DNA of 64,000 bases from Ectobius pallidus (GCA_964059195.1 CAXKWD010000009.1:146873890-146937889), one strand, 5' to 3'. Numbered from the stretch's first letter, positions 1-14,900 are shown. Numbers and translations are program-made. The notes: generated from the letters alone by a model not told the origin.

Positions 1-2807
1 CTAACCTCTCAAATTCTCAAAACTTCCTGCAAGATTTTGAAACGGTACTGATTAATAAAACTGGATCTCTAACTTTCATATTAGGGGACTTTAATCTCGA
101 TGCAAACAATAAAGAAAACAACATGGTACAAACGTACACAAGACTCCTCAAAAGCTTTAATTTAATTCTTTGCAATAAATTTCCAACAAGAATTACTAAT
201 GTAACAGCTACCCTCATAGACCATATACTAATTGAACCTACAGACATGACTATCACTATAAATAATGTGTAATCTGACATAAGTGATCACAATTTATTAA
301 TTCTACATGTAAATTCTTGTAATGATGAAACAACAAAAATGGCAAATAATCCTAAACGCGCATTCACTAAAATTGATTATGAATCACTTAATAACTACTT
401 CGTGACATTTCCATTTGTTTTTAATGGAAATACACATGATGTAAATGAATTAGCTGATAAACTTACAGATTATATAACTGAAGGAAAACTTAGATGCTCA
501 AAAACTAAAGAAAAAAGATGCTACCATAAGAGATTGCAGAAACCTTGGGTAAACGATGACTTATTGTCCTTAATAAAAAGGAAAGATGCACTATATGCCA
601 AAACCAAAAAAATTAATGCAAGCGAAAACATCATACTTGACCACAAAAATGTAGCAAGATTAGTAACAATAAAGAAGAGAGAACTGAAGCATAATTACTA
701 TAAAAAATTAATAAGTGAAACTAAAAATAAAAAAAGCATATGGAAAATTACAAATGAACTTTTACAAAAGAGAAAAACTAAAAGTACAACAAATATCTCT
801 ATAAAAGTAGATAACATTGAATACACAAATACCCAGCAAATATGTAACATTCTTAATAAATACTACATTAATGTAGCCAAAAAATTAAGCCCTAGGCCAG
901 AAGTAGACAGTCATCAGCTCAGTCATATTAATAGAAATCCCTACTCAATGTTTTTAAGGCCTACAGATACAAATGAAGTTAGTAAAATAGTCTCAACACT
1001 AAAGAATAGAGATTCAAAAACAGATGACAATATTAGCAGTAGTATTTTGAAAAATTGTAGTCAGAATCTTATGCCTCATATAGTTAAAATTGTAAATGAC
1101 TCATTCAATGAAGGTATTATGCCAGATCTATGTAAGACTGCTAGAATCTTGCCCATATACAAGGGAGGTGATAAAACAGAACCTAGTAACTATAGACCCA
1201 TCAGCATATTACCAACGCTGTCAAAAATTATTGAAAAGGTGATGAAGGACAGATTAGTCTCTTTTATAAGCAATCCCACAAATAGAATTCTGAGTAAACA
1301 CCAATATGGCTTCTTAAAAAAATCCAGCACGCTAAATGCAACTGTAGATGCCATAATTCCATTACAAAAAGCACTTGATATGAATCAAATTGCAGCGTGT
1401 CTTTTTATTGACCTAAAAAAGGCATTTGATTTAGTAAATCATGACAGACTGTTGTATAAAATGGAGCAAATAGGGATAAGAGGAATGCCATTGACATGGT
1501 TTAAAAATTATCTTGGTAATAGAAACCAATATGTATCTATAGATGACAAGAGATCAAGCAATCTTGATATCTCTTGTGGTGTACCCCAAGGCTCAGTCCT
1601 TGGACCTATACTCTTCCTAATATTCATAAATGATGTTGCAGACCTAACGCTTAAAGGTAAACTCATTATGTTTGCTGACGATATGTCTATATTCTATCAG
1701 GGTAATAATGAAAATGAGATAATTAAGCAAATCCAAACCGACCTCAATGTACTATCAAAATGGGTTAATACTAACCTGTTAGTCTTAAATCCCTCTAAAA
1801 CTAAGTACATGTTTTTTAGGAAGAGGGGATATCAAATAAAAGAACATGATGTAATAAGAATTGAAGATACGATTGTTGAAGAAGTTCACAGCACCACTTT
1901 CCTTGGACTAAAATTAGATCAAACACTCAGCTGGAATGATCACATTGAACATATTAGTAATAAAGTCTCAATCGTCACTGGCATCCTGTTTAGACTAAGA
2001 AATATGGGACTATCGAGGTCAATACTAAAGGGTATCTATTATGCTTTAATACATTGCCATTTCAACTATATGGATATTCTTTGGAAATCTGGCACAAAAA
2101 ATCACATTCATCAACTTGAAATTCTACAAAACAGGGCTTTAAAGATCATTTACAATTTAGAGTACACAACCCCAACAAAATATATCTACTCTCATACTGG
2201 TATCATCCCACTAAATGTAAGTATAAAGAAATCCACAGCAATATTTGCTTATAAATTATTACATAACCTGTTCCACTCAAACATCACCCTTAGAAAATTT
2301 GATGATATACATAACTATGCCACTAGAGGTCAATTCAATATTACTACCTCTGCTAGTGAAACTACAAAGTATGGTGTAAATAGCCTAATGTCAAGAATTA
2401 CGAAAGTTTATAATGCACTCCCTGATAATATAAAAAATTCAAATTCCATTAGTATATTCAAAACCAATGTCCAAAAATTCTTTTTAGATGAATACTTTAA
2501 GGTATAACTCAGAGCTATTACAGATAAGTTATTTATTCATGTAATGCACACTGTTAAGGTAAATTATACTGCAAACCAGCTTATCATAATGTTTTACCAA
2601 CTAATGTATTAAGTTCTAACAACCAATGTTTTGAATTGTTACTTATTTTATGTATTTTTACTTATTTTATGTATTTTTTTACTTATTTTATGTATTATCA
2701 TACTTATCCTTTGTATTATATGTATGTATATTGTAACAGTCCCTAAGCGCGAGCCTTATGGCTCATTGGGCCAATTTATGATGAATAAATTGATTGATTG
2801 ATTGATT
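1..2807 (+). mobile_element. Non-LTR retrotransposon (LINE), 5' end outside window
   Basis: The element enters from the left edge inside its apurinic-type endonuclease domain. The + frame carries GDFNLD near 84-101, an LIDHIL segment and SDHN, all typical of the C-terminal half of this domain. An in-frame TAA at 270-272 separates this part from the reverse transcriptase ORF at 339-2507, so the copy is probably dead. The 3' UTR runs to a short (ATTG)n tail ending near 2807, a tail type seen in CR1/jockey-like LINEs. It has landed inside a Harbinger-like MITE, whose sequence resumes at 2808. Confidence 0.9.
339..2507 (+). pseudogene. LINE reverse transcriptase, C-terminal part of ORF2
   Basis: The open stretch of 722 residues encodes the pre-RT linker, the RT and the thumb region of a non-LTR retrotransposon polyprotein. 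Visible RT motifs are NYRPISILP (from residue 284), GVPQGSVLGP (residues 414-423) and the catalytic FADD (residues 445-448). The first ATG is not the natural start: the reading frame continues upstream into the endonuclease domain and is broken only by the TAA at 270-272. I therefore call it a pseudogene, although the RT itself is undamaged. No RNase H domain is visible. Its product would copy element RNA at a nicked target. It is unrelated to the neighbouring receptor genes. Confidence 0.9.
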
Positions 2808-3687
2808 AAGTTGAGTTTCTGACACAAACAAGTCGGACTTATGACGTAATTACTTTATAAAGTCAGACTTGACAAAGTCGAGCTTATTGGTATTCATTGT
2901 CACTAAATTACGACTTATTTGTCGAAATAAGTCGTACTTTATGAAGTCAAGGGTCACCCTGACTTATTTCAGTTTAAGCCAGAACCATGGACAGTGATTT
3001 TGGGGATCTTGGCGAGGTATTAGAATAAACTCGCGCCGCAAAGCGTTATTTACGGAACATGATGAATCTATTCAAATTCTACAGTGACAATGAATTTAAA
3101 AATAGATTTCGTTTCAAGCAGACACAATTTTGGAAATATCAATCGCCTTTCATCAGCATTTCTCTCTGCTGGCATTTCATATCAGCCCAAAGCTTCCTAA
3201 GCTGTTTTGAATCTCTCTAAAACAATAATTAATATCGAAATAAATACATAAGCGTACCGGTATTAATTCTGAACGATCTCCAAGCTAATATATACGCAGA
3301 ATATTCTCAAAAAAACTATTCATTAGTTTACTTACATGCTGCATAATATGACTGGATGAATTGAATTCTTTGTTTACAATGCACAGAGCCGTCTGCATTT
3401 TTATATCATGATAGCGAAATACGTACTCAGTTGGCTTTTCTTTACATAGAATCTGAAAAAATCTTAAACACGATTGGCTAATTCAGTTGTTACGGCAGTG
3501 AACTCATGATTTTTCATATTATTGAGTTCGACTTTAGTATGTAGAATAAGTAGAGCTTTATGAAGTCAGACTTAATAAAGCACGACTTTAAAGAAGACTA
3601 TGAATACGAAAAACACATGAGTCGACTTGTCAAATAAGTTCAGCTTTATAAAGTCGGTTCTTAAGTCGCCGACTATGAATACCAGCC
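2808..3687. mobile_element. PIF/Harbinger-like MITE, split by the LINE
   Basis: This is the inverted counterpart of the complete element at 62459-63395. It shares the repeated AGTCG/ACTTAT words and the terminus CGACTATGAATACC. Its other end lies beyond the LINE, outside the window. Internal sequence near 2987-3150 is related to the start of the Harbinger-type reading frame found in the complete copy, with a stop codon. The right end at 3687 abuts sequence shared by the 3' flanks of receptor genes A and C. Confidence 0.75.
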
Positions 3688-3689
3688 TA

Positions 3690-4365
3690 AGTCATCTGAC
3701 ACAACAATTACCATTTAATAATAATAATAATTAGAAAGAATGCATAATACATATATCTTAATTTTCTTTTTCTTCTTGTATTGAAGAGCAAGTTATAAAC
3801 ACGATACACATAAAATTTCTTCATAATACAGCTTAGGAGTGTAGAAGAATACAATTATAATATTTAAAGTTTAGAAGGTGTACTTAAAGCCTATAAAGAG
3901 ATTCATTCCCTATCAGATGTTCTCTAAAAATGTAATACAGTAGAGTCCTGCCAATCCGGACTAGATGGAATCACCTGTCTGGATCATTGAAAGACTGGAT
4001 TTAATGGAATTTGTCTTAAAATGCACATTCTTACTGTATTCTAATACCATAAGTTTTAGATGGGCAAAAATATAAAAATCGAACCTTTTTTTTTCATGAA
4101 TATAACTTTTCCTACAACTTAATTTTAGTTTTAATACCACTTCTAAGTAGACTTAAGTTTTTAAACTACAAACTGATGTAGGATTAACAAAGTCATTAAA
4201 ATTAAAAATTTATGATTTTTTAAATCCCACCCAGATTAACCAGATGTTCCAACGAATGTGGTCCGGAATAGGATGTCTCTACTGTACTAGTAATTGGTGA
4301 ATGTTATTTTGTCTCCTGTAGCCATGTGAGAAAATTCACATGTCCATTTCTGTCAAAACAGTTAG
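3690..4365 (-). other. 3' flank of gene A, conserved with genes C and D
   Basis: This block lies downstream of the gene A stop codon. Its non-transposon parts recur downstream of gene C (33440-34026) and gene D (59370-60480), including the stretch around AAGAGCAAGTTATAAAC. The duplicated genomic unit therefore extends beyond the coding region. I see no clear polyadenylation signal that I can assign with confidence. Confidence 0.7.
3938..4284. mobile_element. pogo/Tigger-like MITE, shared by the 3' flanks of A, C and D
   Basis: The ends read CAGTAGAG... and ...CTCTACTG, are inverted repeats and are flanked by TA, the pattern of pogo/Tigger elements. The same element sits at the matching place downstream of gene C (33737-33944, internally shorter) and gene D (59530-60434, with another pogo element inside). 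The insertion therefore predates the array duplications. No transposase is visible. Confidence 0.75.
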
Positions 4366-4437
4366 CTATTTTTGTTTGGGGGACGAGTCTACCATGTTGA
4401 TTAAGAACATCAGGTAGGAGTACGAGTTGTTCAGAAC
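4366..4437 (-). CDS. Gene A exon 7 (C-terminus, stop TAG)
   Basis: This 72-nt exon begins at phase 0 after an AG acceptor and encodes VLNNSYSYLMFLINMVDSSP plus three residues before TAG. SYSYLMFL is the conserved last-helix motif of insect odorant receptors. Homologous exons are 34027-34098 and 60481-60552. Confidence 0.93.
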   Translation of the reverse strand, partial: VLNNSYSYLMFLINMVDSSPKQK

Positions 4438-7400
4438 CTAAAACAAAAGACAATTCAGCTTTACCTGACTTTCCTATAGAATAACTAATAACTAGAGACC
4501 GGATTTTAAAGGGAAAATTTTCACTCAAAAAATGTCGAAAAAAGGGAAAATTATTGCCAAAAAAAGGTGGGAAAAAAGAGAAATTATTGCCAAAACAGGT
4601 GGGAGAAAAGGGATATAAAAGTAAGTGAGTATAAAAATTCAACAGAGAGATAGGCCTACATGTTTGCTTGCTCACAGAGGAAAATAGCACACAAAATCCA
4701 TGTTCCCCACCTTGTTGTAATGGGAAACTTAGGCACTGGCAACCCTGTGATTTCCCTGTAACGCTCTACTCTACTGGGAGGAATTATTTTTTCAATGTTG
4801 AATCAGTGAAAAAATTTTTTAATGTTTTCATATTACCAAATACTGGGTAATTTACGAAATTTTCAAAATAAATTAGCAAAAAAGGTAAGTTCCTAAAAAA
4901 AAAGGGAGATGAGCCTAAAAAAGAAAAAAAAAAGGGACGTTAAAACCAGGTCATTTGCAGTTGAAACTTACTCAGTAATGTCCTGTTCAATTTTATCACG
5001 TTTTGTGATGAAATATAAAAAAAGGAATTCCGTTTAAAATCCGGTCTCTACTAATAACATTCCAGTGTCTCTTAACTTTTTTATTTCTTTGCTTGTGATC
5101 TTGTCACTCGGCTTTGGACCGACTTCTAAACAGTACTAATACTAATAATGTTGCATTCCATGGATCCATGCATGTCCATAGTTTGATTTTTATAAGACAT
5201 CTTCATTAAACGGAAACCTGGCTTTAACAGAAAAATGTCCTGGGCCTTTGCAATCCTTCTAAAAGCAGGTTTTTATATTTTCTGTATTATGTATTGTGAA
5301 TAAGTTTTAGTTCACAATCAAGTGCACAGAAACTTTCTGATGCTCTTGGATTCTTCTACTGTTTTTATTTATTTAAAATTGACTTTGAATCTCTGTATTA
5401 TCCGTGTTCCACACCAGCCCTGGGTGAGCCATTCTTGATTGGTTTGAATTCAAATATGATCACATGCAATAGTCTATGAACAACGTTCAGACCTAGGTAA
5501 GCAGTGAAAAGAGGATGGAAACATTTCATTTAAATGGCTAGATGGTGTACACCATAACAAATGTCCCATGAACCACTGCACATGCACTCCACTGTAGGCT
5601 ACAGTATAGGCCTATAAAACTGTAGAAGTAATATGTAGAAAAATTCTGTTAGGAGTGAAGTTATGCTTACCTGCATGAAAGTGTGTCGATTAATGGGTAT
5701 GATTTTGCCAGCAGTGAGCACAAACTCTTGAGAAGCTGCCATCATGAATAGGAGATTTCGTTGGTAAGGAATTTGAGATCCAACCCAGTCACTCTCCCAT
5801 ATCACTTGCCTCACTTTACCCGACTGCAACCAACAATTCAGATTCAACACACACAATACATTCTCTTATCATCTACGTTCCTTCTGAATAATGGGGAAAT
5901 GAATGGCGTACAATCATATTATAAATAGTAACGAGTGGGGCATCCAATCCACGAAACAGTTGACACAACATTAATGCTCTGTATGTACAGAGCAACATAC
6001 GACATATATAAAAAACCAAAATTCTGAATGATAAAAACACTTTATTCTCCACTTACGTCACTTTTAATAACACAGGACTAGTTTCGAGAGCCTTATTCGC
6101 TCCCATCATCGGCTGGTGGTCGACTGTTATTCTGATTGCCAGCCGATGATGGGAGCGAATAAGGCTCTCGAAACTAGTCCTGTGTTATTAAAAGTGACGT
6201 AAGTGGAGAATAAAGTGTTTTTATCATTCAGAATTTTGGTTTTTATCAGTATACTCCACTGTTTATATAACTTCTTTTTATTGTGTTTTACGACATATAT
6301 GAGCTTATAAAAAACCTTATGACAGTCCTCTATATTTATTTTAGGTTGCACTCGATTCATGCAACTAAAACATTGAATGGCTTGGATAAAATTCACAATG
6401 AAGGGTTTTTTCTGGGCTAGGAAACTTGAATCTGAGGTCGTTTTTCCCCTGGTGGTGCACTTTAATCGAGAAATGTACCTTGAAGCTGGTTTTTAGCTTT
6501 CCAATCTAGTTTTAATTGTTTATGCATAATTTGGGTAAGGTTCATAAATCTGTAGTTCGTTTTAATTGCTTAATTTAAAATTGTACGCCCATACAGCAGC
6601 ACAAGATTCGTTTTGTTCGTTTCATTATTTGTATTTTGTAATACAATATAATTAAGAATAACACTATATAATTCCTGCAATTTATGTAAAAATGTTGTCT
6701 GTCCTAATAAATTTAATACTTTAATTACATTTCTATTTAAAAAATCAGGTAAACTGGTGTAACAAAGTGCATATTACTAACATGATTATTAGTTCTTATT
6801 TGTAAACCAACCTCTTTCGTCAGCTCGCTCCCAAAGAAGCAAACGCAGAACAGTTGTAAGAACACTGCAAACACGACCAGTAATATCTGAATCATCTCCT
6901 CGAAGTTTCCTGAAAGCTGTAAATAAATATATTACATAAATAGAAATCTTATAGACCTTTCTCTACCCTAAGCATAGACAATACAACTTTCTCATGAAAT
7001 TCTAATACAAAGCCATTTTACAGAGAATGTACCTGATGGAAGATGTAATATTCACGATGCAATGTTAAGTTTGTCCAAATGATGGCTGACTTATAACTAC
7101 CATTCAAAATATTTTGCTAATTTTCATGTCACTTTGCTTTATACAACTGCATTCGGGCAGATAAACATCATGACAAAATGGTCAAAACGTCAGCAGATCT
7201 TTAAATATGGCAAGGCAGAAATTTGGAAGCCTAGAAGATTTACGAGTCCATGCAATAAAGGAGTACACAGCTCTTAACAGATTTTAAAGACTAAATTTAT
7301 TAATATGTAGAAGAACTCAAACTAATGGGATTACAGTAATTGGGACTGGACCCAATCCAGAAAATCAAATAACTGGATAGTTAGATAAATAATGAAAAAG

Positions 7401-10400
7401 GTCATTTCCTTTCAAAAAAATCTAAACTGTACAGTACTGTACTTATTTAATGTGTCACATCTTGAACATATCGGTCAGAGTAAGTTGTATTACTGACAAA
7501 CGGTTGATCTTTGGCAAATAATGGGTCCTGAAAGTTGGTTTCCCAATGCTTGCAAATCAAAAAGCCATTTGAATGTGACCTCATAGCAATCTCAATAGTT
7601 GGAGTTAGTTGATTGAAGTTTTACTGCAGTTCATTAATTATTGAATATTATCTATTTTATGGAACCTGGAGGTTCATTGCCGTGCTTACCTGAGCCTGCC
7701 ATTCAACCCTCCTATGTGCTAACTCCATCCAACCATTCCTCGCAAATCCTATTTCACTTAAATCCATTCTAATATTGTCCTCCCATTGTCTTCCACGTGC
7801 TCTTTTCCTTTCAGGTCTCCCATTCAATATTTTTGAGATATATCTTTCCTCCCCCATGCATGGAACTTGTCCAAGCCCATTTCAAAATCAGTGATTTAAT
7901 TACACTTACTACTGTATATTTGGTGATGAGCAACAGTTTATGAAGCTCGTTGTTATGCAGTTTTCATCTCTCTTAGGTCTGAATATTTTCCTATGCCCCT
8001 GTTTTCGACCACTCTGAGAAAAAGGTTCTTCCTGAAGAGTAAGCGACCATGTCTCACATCCATATAATACAACCGGCAGGATACAGCTGCCTTAAATGTT
8101 TAAATCAGTGACTATTTGATTAAAATACCAAATTCTGTGTAATAAAGCATTCCTTACGAGTGTGATGTTTAAAATTCCAATTTGTATATTAGTGGATGTA
8201 GTCATTTCATAAACTCCAACCTGTATAAATAATGTACTCAGATATGTTGAGAAAGAAAAGTAACATAGTCAACTTGTAAGGTGTAATAAAGAAACTTGAA
8301 GTACATAAGTGAATAATTGAATAGTCCTAGTTCCTTTGTAAGTATGCATGCCATTTCCACGCACAGTTAATGAGTATGGTGTACGGCAGTAGGTTCTTAA
8401 CACTTCAGAGATTGTTTTTCATTGGGGCTGCCCCCATATGCAGTTCATTATTGAGATTTATAAGTAAGACATTATTATAATTTCAGGTATTAGACACTAA
8501 CTTCTATTACCTCCCTCTGTGCTTAGATCCTGTTTATTAGTCTACTGCCCAATTACAACAGTAGCTCTTAAAGCCAAAAAGGTTGGTCAGTATATAGCAA
8601 GTCAAATTTATTTAGCTGATCTGATTTTATTATGATCTTCTAAATAATACGTTTGCTGTTACCTGAGAGAAGTAAGATTACTTACATTGATGGCGGTGAA
8701 AGCAGCAAAGCAGAGCTCAGCTGCGGTACACAACAATGGGCCAAGGAGCACCATGTCGAACGTATCATCTAGGAGATGCATATACCTGAAATTAAAGTAA
8801 AATATAATTCGTTCAGAAACAGAAGACATATAAAAAGATTAAAAAAAAAAGAATCCACATACTTTATTCACCCGCTAATTCATCCTGTTTCATATTCATG
8901 AAAATTAATATCAGTTGCATATTAAAATTTGCCTGGCCTACTGGTATACACACAGATGACAGTACCTGAACTCCTGATATGGCTTTGATGCTCAAAGGAG
9001 TATAAATAAAATTAATTTAAAAATAAAGACCCATTATCAATTTTTATAATAAAATAGATACTTTAAATTTATATGTTATTATTTATTTTATTTATGTATC
9101 TAGAAAGGATCCAAAGAACAATAATGCTCATAAGTAGGGCACTACATTATAATACACAGAAAACAACAGACTTTTATGCCAACGATTTCATAAACGATTT
9201 TTTCTAGACAAAATATTTAAAAGAGAGGCATGTTCTAGTCCTGTAAATTGTATGTGTGGAAAGATGTAGGAATATTGTAGGCCTAGCAGCTTGCATATTA
9301 ATATCTCAAGTAGGATATTTAAATGCTGAGGAGCCTTCAATGGGTTTACACTATGCTGGTATATAAATGCTACGAGCAGCTTTATACTTCAGCATTGTGA
9401 ATTATTGGATTTTTTAAATAAACTGTTAGTTTAAAAGTTAAAAGACTTTCAACAAGTAATTTCAACATGAACCAGCATGTGATTAGTCTTTTGTCACACT
9501 TCACACTGCTTTTGTAGTTTTGCTCTCTTCCCCGTGAGTGGTATTTTTTCTCTGTAAGGCAAGATGATTGGGGAGGATTTATGGAAGGCTGGCTTTGATA
9601 CGGGAGTTGACTGCTACCATATCTATTGGAAAGGAGAAATAATTAGCTGGAGTCTGAACAACTTGTGTGCAGATATAACCGAGAATTGCTAGCTGTTACC
9701 ACCCATGCAGTTGAACACATCTGCTGCCTGCTTAGCACACCTAAGGCAGCATTCACACCGAAGTAGTGTAGCATGCGAGTCACAATACTTGGATGCAGGT
9801 TGTATGCTACTTATTTTAAATCCCAAATAAACAAGTCCAAGTCTTCACACCTAAGTAGCGTGGCAATAGTGCAGCTCGCAGAGTGCGACATTCATTTCTT
9901 CAGATAGATCTACCCATATCTGTTGAAAAAAATCTTGGAAGGGTAATTATAACAACTCGAGTGCAGTACAACACATCTGCTGCAGGCTTAGCACATCTAG
10001 GGGTTAATTCATAACTATAAAAATAATGCAGGTATTTAAATATTTTTTTGCATCATCCCGTACCATAATGATTACTTAATATTTGCATGTACAGTATCGC
10101 CATTGGCTTTTGATACGAGGGTGGTTCGTAAATTAAGTTCCGGTATCTCACGACACGCGAATGAGTGGCGCTAGCATCGCGAACTGTGTAGCTTGGTTCA
10201 GCACGCTCACGGCAGTATAACTGTGAGATTGTTTTCGGCCATTTATCTCAACAATACAGGCGTTTAAAATGTGCGCAGCGATAAGAGATCCCGCCAAGAG
10301 TGAGGTACGTGGAGTAATACGATTTCTGTGGGCAAAACAAATGGCACCAGCAGCAATTCATCGTGAGATTAACTGAAGTGTACGGGAACATTATGAGTGA

Positions 10401-11924
10401 CAATATGGTTCGACGTTGGTGTCTTGAAATTCGTGACGGACGCACTAACGTCCATGATGAAGAGCGAAGTGGCCGACGGTCTGTTGTGAATGATGAACTT
10501 GTTGCAAAAATGGATGAAGTAGTCAGAGAGAATTGCCATTTCACCATGTCTCCACTCTCAGAGCATTTTCCACAAATTTGTTGGACTGTCGGATCGCAAC
10601 GGTTTCAAACGGATTGAGGAGCTCAAGGAGAGCATCAACGGGCGGCTACACGCACAGGCGGCAGAGTTTTATGCAGAAGGAATTTCGAAGCTTGTGAAGC
10701 GGTATGACAAATGTCTGAATGTTAGCAGAAATTATGTTGAAAAATAGCTGAAAGGGTGTACTGTTCACTGGTGTGTAACAAAAGTCCCTACAATAAAGTG
10801 TTTTCTGCAAAAAAAATTATCAGAACTTACTTTACGAACTGCCCTCGTAGAATTGTATTAATCGAGGTACTCACTTCTTAATTTCCTGATGATGCTTGAT
10901 GCATCTCACGAGATGAATTGACGGCTCTTGTGACTGTTTTATACTCTGGATTGAGATGTGCAGTTTCTGTAACTGAGTGCATCCCACAGCAACCAGGACG
11001 GCATATAGACCCATCACTCCGAAGAGAAGGTTTGCCATTGCGACACTCCCAATTCCCTGCCAGCAAATATAAGTACATATTAACTGATATTGTAGTGATC
11101 ACAGAAGAAATGGGCAGATTGTTGTACTGTATATGGAAATGGGAAAAAAGGATTCTTCGTGAAACCATTCCACATCTAAATAAACTCAAGATCAGATCGC
11201 ATCATTTGGTTGGGAACAATTGGGACCACCCACCTTATAGTGTGGATTTGGCACCAAGCGATTTTCATCTGTTTCTTCATCTGAAGAAATTCTTTGCTGG
11301 AAAACATTTGAACGACGATGATGTGAAACAAAAAGTGCAGACTTGACTTTCATCATAGGTAACATCATTTTTTGAACAAAGGCATACAGAAACTGGTTTC
11401 CCGTTATGACAAGTGCCTGAATAATGGTTGTGACTATGTGAAGAAGTAGTGTAAGGTATAAGGTAATGAATGATAATAAAGTATTTGGAAAGTAATGTTG
11501 TGTATTTTTAAAAAATTATTGGTACTTACTTTAAAAACATGCCTCATACATACATATATTATATAATTTTTACATAAAAATATATATACAAGTATATTGC
11601 TTACACCCGGCCACAGTTGATGGGGTTTTCAGGACTTAAAAATCCTGGGCACTGAGTCCTCTGGGAGGGACTTTAAATTTATGGCATGTAAAAGAACTCC
11701 AAGCCTAAATTAGAGCCTCAGAACAAAATTTCTCGGCCCTTTCACATCCAAGTAATATCTTAGTTTCTGGAGGGGGTTAAGGGGTGATGGGCTTACCACC
11801 TGTCCCTCTGCCCTCTGCTCTCTCTAGGAAAATAAGTGTAACAAAATTCACATTGGTAAACAGAAACCTCCACTGGAGACCTTTTGCTCCAGGCTCTTCA
11901 CCCCAACATGAGGGCTTAGGATTC

Positions 11925-11964
<40 letters not shown>

Positions 11965-14900
11965 TTGATACTACTTACAATATTAAATTACACTGCCTTT
12001 CTTCTTGTCTGATGATACATTATTAAATGTACAGATGATGATGATGATGATGAAGAGATGATGACATGATTAGGGTGGCCATTTATAAAATGTCAGAAAG
12101 GAGGACACATAACTTCGGTAATCTAGTATAGTATAACTTCGGGCATGGACGGCTGGACAGCAGATATTACCCTGACTATTTTTACTTAATAACTGCATTT
12201 ATATAAAATAAATGATTATGCACTGCAGAAAGGGATTTTCATCTCTATTTATGAATGTACAATACAAATGGAGACTTTAACAACAGTCAACAGTACGGCC
12301 AACGCCACGTAGTGCACCAAACAAATGATAGTACGCTATCATCATATGGACAAGCGTGCCAACCTTAGGAATAGATTCCTTGGCAGGAACGTACGGGAAA
12401 ATACAGATTTTATTAATACGCTTTACCGATCCATCAGAGTCTCAAAAAGGAGGACAAATCAACGTCCGGCATAAAGCCGCGCCGGATGGAGGACTGCTTA
12501 GCCAAAAGCCTTACAGTCTGGCCAAAAGCCGGACGTCTGGCCACCCTAGACATGATGTATGCCTCATATGGTACTGAGAGACGGAGAAGTACAAGATCAG
12601 AGCTTAGCCAGGAGAATTGCCTCTGAAGATGCTCATCACAGTTATGGATGTTTAGGTCATGTCTAGGGACCGGATTTTTAGGTTTTTAAAAACACTGTTT
12701 TAGGTTTTCCATTAGGTGAAATAGGTTTTTTTAGGTTTTTGTCCAAAATATCGTTTTCGGGAAGAGTAATTGGTTTAATGAATTTGAATGTGCTACATAT
12801 GATTGAATACATAATACCTGTAAAGTTTAACTTAACAAAATTGGCTTAAATTTGTGTAAACTTGCTTTAAGACAATACTATACAATTGAAGAAGGAAAGC
12901 ATAAACAATCAAAAGAAGCAGTGAAAATAAGATTGCCTCACATTTCCTGTTACAGTTATCACTAAATATCTTTCAAGATTCTCGACTGTGAAGTTCTTCT
13001 TGTTATCTCTTAGTTAATAGTTAATACTGTATCTAGACACTACTCTTCTCAGGATTCGAATCCGATGCTTCTAATTTAGTGAGTAAAATACTTTATAGTT
13101 GGATGTGGATAATGTGAAACTGATTATTTTTCTTTTGTCGGTTGTTACGCATGCTAAACGTACAACAGATCAAATAGAAAGGAAAACTTCCCCCTTTTCT
13201 AGAAAGGTAAATAATACGGTACGTGTTTCCGGCAGGCTTGACAAAATATTACCTTGCCATCTGTATTAAAATTCAGATCGTCGCCAATCCACTGCCGTAA
13301 TAAACTCGATTTCATTTGTTTCGGCATAATTAACACGTCTTCTTAGAACTCACAGTGTGACCACTCAGTATGAATAACAGGGAAGTACTAAAGGAAACAA
13401 AACAAGCGCTTTAAAACACAGTAATCTTTATACTTGTTCATACACAGCAACAATGGTTGTTCGTACGAATATTTTAAAAGGAATACGCCGGTACTCTTTT
13501 CCTCTCTTGATACCATCCTAGACGACAATGGGTTGAATGAAAAGCTGGTGGTATTATTTTCTACCCGACCAAAATTATTCTCTCCCCGCAAAATATCGAT
13601 TTCTCAACTGACAAACAAAAAAGACAAAAAAGGTGCCTAAATTAGATATTTTAGGTTTTATATCCCGTTTAGGTGTACTTAGGTTTTTATACCCCATTTA
13701 GGTATTTTTAGGTGCCACAGAATTAATGTGGGTGAATCCTATGGACATGATTCGAAAAAGTGTATGATCGCTTTTTGTTTTGGAAGTAAGGAAAAAAATA
13801 GGTAAAAACCTAAGAATCCGGTCCCTAGTCATGTCACATTTTCTTTCTCACTTCTATTTTAGTCTTAACTTAGCACTGATGTAAACAAGATTTGAACATT
13901 CCTGATTACTTTAAGACATACTTTATAGGTCACATATTTGCATATTTAGCTAATTTTTACAGTACTGGTCGTACTGTGCATGTTTTAGAGATTTAAAGTC
14001 TTACTTCTGTTACACTAAGATGGCTTCCCTGCATGTTTTTAGGCTTGCTCCTTCCACGACGGCTGAACAAGTTGTGAATTTTTTTAAAAGTGATTTTAGT
14101 GAAGTCAAATGTGAAAAGTTGACATCCAGAAATGATGATGTCTATGCCTCTTTCAAATTGGACGTATTTGAAGAGAATATCGAATCAGTTCTAAATTCAA
14201 ACAAATGACCGAAAAATGTCTGTATAAGACGTTTTTTTTTACTTTCGCAGCCAAAAACTGCAAACCTGAATATTCTAGATGATGAAGATAATGTGTACAA
14301 TTCTAGTTTAATCAATTCCAACAAAGAAATTAATGTTAGCAGGCACTCTGGCCTTAATATTCTACATTGGAACACCCAGAGCCTACTTAACAAATTAGAC
14401 TATATCTCAGTCTTAGCCAAAGAATTGGAAGTTCATATATTGTGTGTACTCGAGCATTGGTTAAGCGATAATGAGTTATCTGTGATAAAGGTTCAGGGTT
14501 ATTTCCTGTCCAGTTATTACTGCAGACCCAGTGGTCATCATGGAGGCTGTGCAATTTTTATTAAGGATGGATTAGATGTTTCTAATTATGATGTCTCTTC
14601 TTTAGCTGCGCAGTATAATTTTGAAGTCTGCTCTGTTTTCTTAAAGAACTATAATATTGTATGTGCAACTATCTACAGGTCACCAGATCCCAGTAAAAGC
14701 TCTTTTGAACTATTCGTATCTAATCTTTCTGATCTTTTTAACTTAATATATAAGTCCAATATAAAGAAACGCATTGTTTTATCAGCAGATTTTAATTACA
14801 ACTTTTGTGAAAATAACAGTAAACTTGATGAACTCTTGAACCTATTTGATAGCTTTGGGGTCTGTCCCCTGATCTCTGAACCTACTCGTCCTGGTCGCAA

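Noticed and set aside
4304..4690. 128-codon minus-strand open frame over gene A exon 7
   Set aside because: It is in a different frame from the receptor C-terminus and runs into a MITE. The real exon is 4366-4437.
10878..11189. 103-codon minus-strand open frame over gene A exon 3
   Set aside because: It is a shadow frame. The coding frame is the one that joins exons 2 and 4 at matching phases and is conserved in gene C.
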